Positions 18,985-26,071 of a DNA stretch of 64,000 nucleotides are shown one piece after another (within the stretch, counting starts at the first letter, position 1; every line of letters begins with the position of its first letter). The translations under genes were made by a program, and so were the position numbers. This DNA is from Ancylobacter koreensis (GTDB taxonomy: Bacteria; Pseudomonadota; Alphaproteobacteria; Rhizobiales; Xanthobacteraceae): NCBI RefSeq assembly GCF_023016525.1, contig NZ_JALKCG010000001.1, positions 496,001-560,000 of the forward strand, read 5' to 3'. The notes below the pieces were generated by a model that was given only the letters and a program-made list of their open reading frames with translations, ran no database searches and had not been told where the DNA came from.

Positions 18985-19689
18985 TCAGGGACGCGCCGGG
19001 ATCTCCAGCCCGCGCTGCACCGCCGGGCGAGCGAGGCCGCGCTCCAGCCAGGCCGGCACATGCGTCAGCTCGTCATAGCCCACCAGAGGGCCGGCGCCGT
19101 AGAAGCCGACGAGGTTGCGCACCCAGCCGAGCGTGGCGATGTCGGCGATGGTGTAGTCCGCGCCCATGATCCAGTCGCGCCCGTCGAGCCGGTCCTCCAA
19201 CACGCGCAGCAGCCGGGCGCTCTCCTTCGCGTAGCGGTCGCGCGGGCGTTTGTCCTCATAGTCCTTGCCGGCGAATTTATGGAAGAAGCCGAGCTGGCCG
19301 AACATCGGCCCGATGCCGCCCATCTGGAACATCACCCACTGGATCGCCTCGTAGCGCCCGGCCGGGTCGGCCGGCAGGAACTTGCCGGTCTTCTCGGCGA
19401 GATAGATCAGTATGGCGCCGGATTCGAACAGGCCGAGCGGCGCACCGCCGGGGCCGTCCGGATCGAGGATCGCCGGGATCTTGCCGTTCGGGTTGAGGGC
19501 GAGGAATTCCGGCGTCCAGCTCTCGTCCTTGCCGATATTGACGGTGTGCGCCTCATAGGGGAGGCCGGTCTCCTCCAGCATGATCGACACCTTCACCCCG
19601 TTGGGCGTGGGGAAGGAATAGAGCTGGAGACGGTCGGGGTGCTGCGCCGGCCAGCGGCGGGCGATGGGGAAGGCGGAAAGATCGGTCAC
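18985..19689 (-). CDS. Glutathione S-transferase (YghU/YfcG-like)
   Basis: A 234-residue protein with an N-terminal thioredoxin fold (LQLYSFPTPNGVKVSIMLEE, where TPNG occupies the active-site turn of Nu-class GSTs) and the GSH-binding LFESGAILIYLAEKTG. The C-terminal helical domain includes DWIMGADYTIADIATLGWV. Nu-class enzymes such as YfcG act as glutathione-disulfide oxidoreductases, and that activity is the best inference. It is transcribed alone, downstream of the homospermidine synthase and separated from it by a strong hairpin. Confidence 0.88.
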   Translation of the reverse strand: MTDLSAFPIARRWPAQHPDRLQLYSFPTPNGVKVSIMLEETGLPYEAHTVNIGKDESWTPEFLALNPNGKIPAILDPDGPGGAPLGLFESGAILIYLAEKTGKFLPADPAGRYEAIQWVMFQMGGIGPMFGQLGFFHKFAGKDYEDKRPRDRYAKESARLLRVLEDRLDGRDWIMGADYTIADIATLGWVRNLVGFYGAGPLVGYDELTHVPAWLERGLARPAVQRGLEIPARP

Positions 19690-19795
19690 GCGGGGGCTCC
19701 GGATGGCAGGGTTTGGCTCCTAGTTATGAAGCCGCGCCCGCATTGCCAGAGCGGCGCCGGACATAAGAGCCCCGGAAGCAATGGCCGACGGTAGG

Positions 19796-19832
19796 GCTGC
19801 GGCGCGCGGACGATCCGCCCGCGCGCCGCAGC
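19796..19832. terminator. Strong hairpin downstream of homospermidine synthase
   Basis: A perfect 14-bp stem (19796-19809 with 19819-19832) with a 9-nt loop lies 26 bp past the hss stop on the minus strand. No T run follows on either strand, so termination is plausible but not certain. Confidence 0.4.
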
Positions 19833-19857
19833 CCGCCTCAGAGGGGAAGCGAAAGTC

Positions 19858-21285
19858 TCAACGCACCAGTATGTTGCGGAATTGCCAGGGGTCGCTTTCG
19901 TCGATGTCCTCGGGGAACAGGCCTGGCCGGCCGTCGAGCGGCGTCCAGTCCGTGTAGTAGCCCTTCAGCGTGCCCAGATACGGCCGCTGGATTTCGAGGC
20001 AGCGGCGGTAGTCCATCTCGTCGGTCTCGACGATGCCGGCCTGCGGGTTCTCCAGCGCCCACACCATGCCGGCGAGCACGGCGGAGGTCACCTGAAGTCC
20101 GGTCGCGGTCTGGTAGGGGGCGAGGTTGCGCGCCTCCTCGATGGTGAGCCGCGAGCCGAACCAGTAGGCGTTCTTCTCATGGCCGAACAGCAGCACGCCC
20201 AGCTCGTCGCGCCCGTCGACGATCTCGTGCTCGGTCAGGATCGACCAGTCGCCGAGCGGCTTGCCCTCGGTGCCGAACATCTCGTGCCACGACAGCAGCG
20301 CGTCGTTGCAGGGGTGGTAGGCGTAGTGGCAGGTCGGACGGAAGGCGACCTGCGCGCCGCTGCGCACCGTGTAGTAGTCGGCGATCGAGATCGACTCGTT
20401 ATGGGTGACGAGGAAGCCGTGCTGCGGGCCGAGGCTCGGGCACCAGGTGCGCACCTTGGTCGCCGCGCCCGCCTGCATCAGGTAGATCGCCGCGCCGGAG
20501 CCGAAATTATGGGTGTGGCCGTTGGCCGGCATCCATTTCTCATGCGTGCCCCAGCCGAGCTCGGCCGGCTGCAGCCCCTCCGAGACGAAGCCCTCCACCG
20601 ACCAGGTGTTGACGAAGGTGCCGAAGGGGCGCGGGTCGCGCGCCCGCTGGGTGTCGCGCTCGGCGATGTGGATGCCCTTGACGCCGACGCGGCTCATCAG
20701 CTCGGCCCACCCCTCGCGGGTGGCGGGCTCCTCGAAATCGAGCCCGGTGTCGGTGGCGAGGTCGACCAGCGCCTGCTTGACGAACCACGACACCATGCCC
20801 GGATTGGCGCCGCAGCAGGAGACGGCGGTCGGCCCGCCCGGATTCTCGCGCTTGGCCTTCAGCATGGATTCGCGCAGCGCGTAGTTGGAGCGGCTGGCGG
20901 GGCTGGCGTCCTTGTCGAAATAGAAGCCGAGCCAGGGCTCGACCACCGTGTCGATATAGAGCGCGCCGCAGTCGCGGGCGAAATTCATCAGGTCGACCGA
21001 GCCGGTGTCGACCGACAGGTTCACCACGAAGCCGCGCCCGCCGGAGGTGAGCAGGGGCCCGAGCACCTCGCGGTAGTTCTCCGTCGTGATGGCGAGCTGG
21101 AGGAAGGCGATGCCGCGCTCGTCCAGCAGGGCGCGATGGTCGTCCACCGGATCGATGACGGTGAACCGGTCCTTGTCGAAATCGAAGTGGCGCTCCAGCA
21201 GGGGAAGCGTGCCGCGACCGATCGAGCCGAAGCCGATCATCACGATGGGACCGTCGATTTTTCCATAGATCGGCCATACCGACAT
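19858..21285 (-). CDS. hss: Homospermidine synthase
   Basis: A 475-residue NAD-dependent enzyme that makes sym-homospermidine from putrescine (and spermidine), the main polyamine of many Hyphomicrobiales. The N-terminal Rossmann motif is VMIGFGSIGRGTLPLL (residues 15-30). VDTGSVDLMNFARDCGALYIDT and SCCGANPGMVSWFVKQAL are conserved, and WFGSRLTIEEARNLAPYQ lies near the C-terminus. The start at 21285 is preceded by AGGAG on the minus strand; the frame extends to 21360 without similarity. It is monocistronic. Confidence 0.95.
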   Translation of the reverse strand: MSVWPIYGKIDGPIVMIGFGSIGRGTLPLLERHFDFDKDRFTVIDPVDDHRALLDERGIAFLQLAITTENYREVLGPLLTSGGRGFVVNLSVDTGSVDLMNFARDCGALYIDTVVEPWLGFYFDKDASPASRSNYALRESMLKAKRENPGGPTAVSCCGANPGMVSWFVKQALVDLATDTGLDFEEPATREGWAELMSRVGVKGIHIAERDTQRARDPRPFGTFVNTWSVEGFVSEGLQPAELGWGTHEKWMPANGHTHNFGSGAAIYLMQAGAATKVRTWCPSLGPQHGFLVTHNESISIADYYTVRSGAQVAFRPTCHYAYHPCNDALLSWHEMFGTEGKPLGDWSILTEHEIVDGRDELGVLLFGHEKNAYWFGSRLTIEEARNLAPYQTATGLQVTSAVLAGMVWALENPQAGIVETDEMDYRRCLEIQRPYLGTLKGYYTDWTPLDGRPGLFPEDIDESDPWQFRNILVR

Positions 21286-21431
21286 TCTCGGGGACACTCC
21301 TTTGGTTCCGAAGGGAAAAGTTGCGCGGGCACCATGGGCCGCGCCAGCCTGCCGCGTCAATGATGACGTGTGCGTGACGGGGCGGGCGGAGGGGCGCCGC
21401 TCTCGTCCACCTCCTCTCGCCGTCCGTCGTC

Positions 21432-21454
21432 ATGGCCGGGCTTGTCCCGGCCAT
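21432..21454. repeat. Palindromic repeat, family A, left of GIY-YIG gene
   Basis: ATGGCCGGG and CCCGGCCAT flank a CTTGT loop, and CCACGAC follows. The same tail follows copies at 36949 and, inverted, at 21790. Confidence 0.75.
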
Positions 21455-21476
21455 CCACGACTGCCAGGCTTCCGCA

Positions 21477-21767
21477 ATGAGAGGCGGCTTCGTCTACATC
21501 CTGACCAACCGGCCCAACGGCACGCTCTATGTCGGTGTAACGTCTGATCTCCTGCGTCGAGTCTGGGAGCACCGGGAGGGAGCCGTCGACGGGTTCACCC
21601 GGCGGTATGGGCTGAAATCGCGGGCCCATTTCGAGAGTCACGACGCGATCGCCGCCGCAATCCAGCGCGAGAAGACCATCAAGCACTGGCCGCGCGCGTG
21701 GAAGGTGCGGCTCATTCACGCCGACAATCCTGAATGGCGAGACCTTTACGACCAGATCACGCGCTGA
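21477..21767 (+). CDS. Single-domain GIY-YIG endonuclease family protein
   Basis: A 96-residue protein that is just one GIY-YIG domain. FVYILTNRPNGTLYVGVTSDLLRR contains the two short motifs (YIL and YVG), with Arg in LLRRVWEH and Glu/Lys further on (QREKTIKHWPRAWKVRLI). This is the UPF0213/YhbQ-like group, often annotated only as excinuclease-like. ATG 21477 is chosen because the frame upstream is merely translated repeat (MAGLVPAIHD). The gene lies between two inverted copies of the same palindromic repeat, which suggests that gene and repeats travel or are maintained together. Confidence 0.85.
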   Translation: MRGGFVYILTNRPNGTLYVGVTSDLLRRVWEHREGAVDGFTRRYGLKSRAHFESHDAIAAAIQREKTIKHWPRAWKVRLIHADNPEWRDLYDQITR

Positions 21768-21789
21768 CGGGGCACGCGCGACGTCGTGG

Positions 21790-21812
21790 ATGCCCGGCCC
21801 AAGGCCGGGCAT
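21790..21812. repeat. Palindromic repeat, family A, right of GIY-YIG gene (inverted)
   Basis: ATGCCCGGCC pairs with GGCCGGGCAT around CAA. Read on the minus strand, the flanks (GTCATG...CATCCACGAC) match those of the copy at 21432. Confidence 0.75.
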
Positions 21813-21940
21813 GACGGCGGTCCTTATGACGCAATGTCCCAAGGCGCGTCGTGGCAGGGCTTGTCGTGGCAGGACTTGTCTTGGCCGGGCTCGTCACGGC
21901 CTTCCCTGTCCTTGTCCGGGCCGCTGCCCTGCGATCCCGC

Positions 21941-23161
21941 TCAGGCGTCGCTGGCGAGGATGTGGTTGCGCACGAGGGGGTAAACCTGCCCCTTCCAGCG
22001 CCGGCCCGAAAACACGCCGTAATGGCCCACCCCGGCCTGCATGTGGTGGCGGCGCAGATGCGGGCGCAGCGAGGCGCAGATGTCCTGCGCCGCCACGGTC
22101 TGGCCGACCGCGCAGATGTCGTCGCGCTCGCCCTCGACGGTCAGCAGCGCGGTGCGCCGCACGGCGCGGAAGTCGATCGTCTCGCCCCGGAAGGTCAGCA
22201 CGCCGCGCGGCAGCTCGTGCTCCTGGAACACCTTGGCGATGGTCTCCAGATAGAATTCGGCCGCAAGGTCGAGCACGGCGAAATACTCGTCGTAGAAATG
22301 CTTGGTCGTGCGCGCCTTCTCGTGCTCGCCCATGGCGAGGTTCTCGAACAGCTCCATATGCGCCTTCACATGGCGCTCCATGTTCATCGCCATGAAGGCG
22401 CCGACCTGCACGAAGCCGGGATAGACCCGCCGCCCCGCGCCGGCAAAGCCGGGCGGCACGGTGGCGATGAGGTTCTGCTCGAACCATTCGATGGGTTTCG
22501 AGGTGGCGAGCTCGTTCACCTTGGTCGGGTTGACGCGGGTGTCGACCGGCCCGGCCATCAGCGTGACGGAGAGCGGCTGGGCGGGATCGTCGCGCTGCGC
22601 CATCACGGCGGTGGCGGCGAGCACCTGCACGCAGGGCTGGCAGACGGCGAGCAGGTGCCCGCCCGGCCCCATGGCGCGGGTGAAGGCGATGACGTGCTCC
22701 ACATAATCGTCGAAGCCGAAGGCGCCGTCGGCGAGCGGCACGTCGCGGGCATTGTGCCAGTCGGTGATGTAGACGTCGTTCTCCGGCAGCAGGGTCTTCA
22801 CCGTGTCCAGCAGCAGCGTGGCGAAGTGGCCCGACAGCGGGGCGACGACGAGCACGCGCGGCTGCGGCTGGTCGATGTCCTTGGCGAAGTGCAGCAGCGA
22901 GCCGAAGGGCAGCGCCAGCGCCACCTCCTCGCGCACCTCGACCTCGCGGTTGCCGACCGTCACCCGGTCGATGTCGAAGGCGGGACGCCGGTGGCTGAGC
23001 CCGGCGCGCTCGATCATCTCGCAGGCGGCGGCGAGGTTGCGCAGCATCGCGCTGTCGCCAAAGCCGGCCTGCGCCGTGCCGATCATCCGGCGCGAGAAGC
23101 GGGCCGCCATGCGGACGGGATCGAACAGGTCGGCCTGGGCCTGGTACGCGGCATAGATCAT
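21941..23161 (-). CDS. phaZ: Intracellular polyhydroxyalkanoate depolymerase
   Basis: A 406-residue enzyme that mobilises stored poly-3-hydroxybutyrate. The start at 23161 gives the family N-terminus MIYAAYQAQADLFDPVRMAA. The catalytic cysteine sits in the lipase-box-like LLAVCQPCVQVLAA. VEGERDDICAVGQTVAAQD carries the conserved Asp, and the His is in HMQAGVGHYGVFSGRRW near the C-terminus. There is no signal peptide, consistent with the cytoplasmic type. No phaC or phaP lies in the window. Confidence 0.92.
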   Translation of the reverse strand: MIYAAYQAQADLFDPVRMAARFSRRMIGTAQAGFGDSAMLRNLAAACEMIERAGLSHRRPAFDIDRVTVGNREVEVREEVALALPFGSLLHFAKDIDQPQPRVLVVAPLSGHFATLLLDTVKTLLPENDVYITDWHNARDVPLADGAFGFDDYVEHVIAFTRAMGPGGHLLAVCQPCVQVLAATAVMAQRDDPAQPLSVTLMAGPVDTRVNPTKVNELATSKPIEWFEQNLIATVPPGFAGAGRRVYPGFVQVGAFMAMNMERHVKAHMELFENLAMGEHEKARTTKHFYDEYFAVLDLAAEFYLETIAKVFQEHELPRGVLTFRGETIDFRAVRRTALLTVEGERDDICAVGQTVAAQDICASLRPHLRRHHMQAGVGHYGVFSGRRWKGQVYPLVRNHILASDA

Positions 23162-23410
23162 CGGCGGCGGAGGGCCCAATGGGAAAGGCGGGAGAGGCGG
23201 GACGGAAGCGCGGGCGCGCCGGGGAACCGGAGGCGCAAGGAGTGAGCGTATGCGCCCGCGCCCGGCTTTGCCAAGCGAAGAGATGGCGGTTGCGTGACGG
23301 CGCGCCGGCATTGGCCCGGAAAGGCGCGCGCGGGCGGCTCATCGGGGATGGCACGAATAGTGTTTGCTCCGGCCCGACCGATCATCATCGCCTTCCGCAC
23401 CACAGGACGC

Positions 23411-24187
23411 ATGGCCATGCCCGCCCCGACCTCGAAGTCCACATCCGCGTCGTCCCGCACGGCGTCCGGCTCGGGGACGAAGAAGGCCGCCAGACCGGCG
23501 GCGGCCGGTTCGGCGAGCCCACCGGCCACGAAGGCCGAGGCGGTCCTCACCCTCAGTAGCAAGAACTATTCCTCGTGGTCGCTGCGCGGTTTCCTGCTGT
23601 GCCGGCTGGCGGGGCTCGACATCGAGGAGGCACGCGTCTCGGCGGACGATCCCTCGATCCGCGCCGAGCTGCTGCTGCAGTCCTCCTCCTTCCTGGTGCC
23701 GCGGCTCGACCATGCGGGCCTGCGCATCTGGGACACGCTGGCCATCGCCGAATACCTGCACGAATTGAAGCCAGAGGCCGGGCTTCTGCCCAAGGACAGT
23801 GCAGCGCGCGCGCATTGCCGCTCGATCTGCGGCGAGATGCATTCGGGCTTCGCCAATCTGCGCTCGGCGCTGCCGATGAACATCAAGGCCAGCCACCCCG
23901 GCTTCAAGGTGTGGACCGGCGCGATGGGCGACATCGAGCGCATCCTCGCCATCTGGCGCGACTGCCTGAAGACCTATGGCGGCCCCTACCTGTTCGGCGC
24001 CGCCCCGACCATGGCCGACGCCATGTACGCCCCGGTCTGCTCGCGCTTCACCACCTATGACGTGAAACTGGAAGCGCCGCTGCGCGCCTATGCGAAGACC
24101 GTGCTCGCGCTTCCCGCCATGAAGGAATGGACCGCCGCCGCGCTGACCGAGCCCGACGAGATGGAGGAACTCGACGTCGAGTTCTGA
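23411..24187 (+). CDS. Glutathione S-transferase family protein
   Basis: A 258-residue protein. After an unusual Ser/Ala/Thr-rich N-terminal stretch of about 40 residues comes the thioredoxin fold (LTLSSKNYSSWSLRGFLLCRL, with the Ser-rich active-site turn), the GSH-site block LRIWDTLAIAEYLHELKPEAGLLPKD, and a helical C-terminal domain ending GAAPTMADAMYAPVCSRF. The family detoxifies electrophiles with glutathione; the substrate is unknown. ATG 23411 is preferred over the much longer frame from 23294; ATG 23417 is equally possible. It is divergent from phaZ. Confidence 0.85.
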   Translation: MAMPAPTSKSTSASSRTASGSGTKKAARPAAAGSASPPATKAEAVLTLSSKNYSSWSLRGFLLCRLAGLDIEEARVSADDPSIRAELLLQSSSFLVPRLDHAGLRIWDTLAIAEYLHELKPEAGLLPKDSAARAHCRSICGEMHSGFANLRSALPMNIKASHPGFKVWTGAMGDIERILAIWRDCLKTYGGPYLFGAAPTMADAMYAPVCSRFTTYDVKLEAPLRAYAKTVLALPAMKEWTAAALTEPDEMEELDVEF

Positions 24188-24397
24188 GGGGGGCACATAC
24201 GCCGCGCGGCGAGCCGCTCCACGCCCATCGCCAGAAGATGTTTCTTCTGACAATACAATCTTGACGCGAATACCGTTTCGGCGGGATGATGGCCGGGCGT
24301 AGGGCACGCAGGCTGTTTCTGCGTCGGCCGGGCGGGCGGGCGAGCAGAAATCCGGTCCGCCGCGCAAGCGTTCCGCCTTGCGTCAGGGGGGCCGGCG

Positions 24398-26032
24398 ATG
24401 TCGGGCATCTTCAGGGAAAGCAGCGCACCCTACGTGCTGGCAATACTTGTCGGCGCGCTGAGCTGGCTGTTGAACTCGGCCATCTCCGAGCTGAAGAACA
24501 CGCGCTACATCGAATACTCCATCTCCTACACCGGTACGGGGAAGGACCGCGAGGCGACCGTGACCTTGCTGAACAGGTCCATGAGCCAGCCAATCGACTT
24601 TGGTTTCTTCGGCTTCGAATGTCTGCGCGCAACGGATGCCGCCGGCCCGTGTTTCCGGCCGCTGCCGGAATCGGGGCAGATGGTCGAGTTCGTACGAAGC
24701 GGCTCGATCTGGATGAATTCCCAGCCAAGAAGCGTGGCAACCGATACCTTCAACGTCGATGCGGTCATCCCGCCCCAAGCTCAGGTGAGCTATCTCATGG
24801 GTCTCACCGGCGACGATGCACATGTTCGCGTGGGCTACGACCTGACAAGCCTCAAAATCGAGGAGGTACGTTCGTTGAAAGCGACCATTCTTGTGCGTGG
24901 CCCGACATTGGAAGGGTTCATTCTCGCGAATTACCTGAAGATTATCATAATAGCGACCATTGCGTCCGCCGGTCTATTCGGTCTTTGGCTTCTTCTGGAA
25001 ATTGTCGGGAGCTTGCCGCAACGAATTGCCACTGCAATAAAAGACAAGACGATCAAGCTGATCGGATATCTGCGCGAGAAAATAGCGACGTATCGTTGGA
25101 AAAACGGGCGTCGGACATTCGCTTTCCCATTTGCATTCCTTCTAACGTCGATGACTGTTTTGGCATCGCTCCCGACGGAGGCCGGGGCAGAGGAAATCGA
25201 GATAATTACCAAGACAAATCGAAATATACCTGTCGAAGCAGCGATATTTAGACGAATACAAGGCAGCGACTGGCATCCGATAAGTGAATATCGGCGTGAT
25301 TCGACAGGAATATATAAAGTCAAGGAGCCTATTTGTAACGAGTCCGTCGAATACAGAGTCGATGTCATACAGGAAAGCGCCTACGTCGTAATGAATGAAT
25401 CCGTTTCAAAAACATGCACGACACCGCAGGTCGTATTTACGAATTTCCGAATGGTCAAATTCGTTACGGTTAAAATTCTGAACCATAAAAGAGAGCCGGC
25501 AGACGAGAAACGTATTGATCTTGAAAAGTTCACCGAGAAGGACATCTGGTTGACGGCGTTCGGTTCCTCGAACGAGGCGGAAATTAATGCCGAACGCTTT
25601 TCCGCTCAGCTTGCCAGCGCGATTGGCAATGCCGACTACGGCAAGATCGCCATCCTCGGGAGCGAGATCGCAAGCCAGTTGAGGGATGCCGGGAAGCCAC
25701 AGGATGCCGAGGTCTTCGCGGCCCTGTCCTTCGACGCCACGGCCCGAGGCGCCGCCATTCGCCAGAATGTGGATACGAGCTCGGTCGAGTTCCTCGTCTT
25801 CGATCCCTTGAGGGGCAGCGTCGTTCTTTCCGAGCAGGGGAAGGCCCTTGTCCGCGACTATCAGGCGGGCCAGCTCGGCTTCGAAGCATCGAGTCCTGCG
25901 CTCGGCAAGGCGGATTGGAAGACGATGCGCAGCCTGGATGGCGGGCAAGACGTGGTCAGTTCCCGGGTGCGCCTGCCGGAGGGAGCGGTCACCGAGTTCC
26001 GGACCGAACCCTTCCTGTCCGGCATGAAATAG
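24398..26032 (+). CDS. Hypothetical three-TM membrane protein with periplasmic domains
   Basis: A 544-residue protein not recognised as any family. TM segments are at about 11-29, 181-206 and 241-259. Between TM1 and TM2 lies a beta-rich domain (30-180). A basic cytoplasmic loop (207-240) follows TM2. Residues 260-544, after the signal-like TM3 ending LPTEAGAEE, would form a second periplasmic domain starting with a carboxypeptidase-regulatory-like beta sandwich. GC drops at about 24930-25560, unlike both ends. A TTGACG hexamer at 24261 may be part of its promoter. It converges on polA. A surface-sensing role is conceivable but unproven. Confidence 0.75.
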   Translation: MSGIFRESSAPYVLAILVGALSWLLNSAISELKNTRYIEYSISYTGTGKDREATVTLLNRSMSQPIDFGFFGFECLRATDAAGPCFRPLPESGQMVEFVRSGSIWMNSQPRSVATDTFNVDAVIPPQAQVSYLMGLTGDDAHVRVGYDLTSLKIEEVRSLKATILVRGPTLEGFILANYLKIIIIATIASAGLFGLWLLLEIVGSLPQRIATAIKDKTIKLIGYLREKIATYRWKNGRRTFAFPFAFLLTSMTVLASLPTEAGAEEIEIITKTNRNIPVEAAIFRRIQGSDWHPISEYRRDSTGIYKVKEPICNESVEYRVDVIQESAYVVMNESVSKTCTTPQVVFTNFRMVKFVTVKILNHKREPADEKRIDLEKFTEKDIWLTAFGSSNEAEINAERFSAQLASAIGNADYGKIAILGSEIASQLRDAGKPQDAEVFAALSFDATARGAAIRQNVDTSSVEFLVFDPLRGSVVLSEQGKALVRDYQAGQLGFEASSPALGKADWKTMRSLDGGQDVVSSRVRLPEGAVTEFRTEPFLSGMK

Positions 26033-26041
26033 CGCGGTCGC

Positions 26042-26062
26042 GGCGGCGTCTGGAACGCCGCC
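26042..26062. terminator. Hairpin between convergent membrane-protein gene and polA
   Basis: GGCGGCGT (26042-26049) pairs with ACGCCGCC (26055-26062) around a 5-nt loop. No T run follows, so this is a weak candidate for a shared terminator. Confidence 0.35.
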
Positions 26063-26071
26063 GTCCCCCGC

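Noticed and set aside
21851-23245. Long plus-strand open frame opposite the PHB depolymerase
   Set aside because: It is a shadow of phaZ created by GC-rich codon bias; the minus strand has the conserved family blocks and the plus translation has none.
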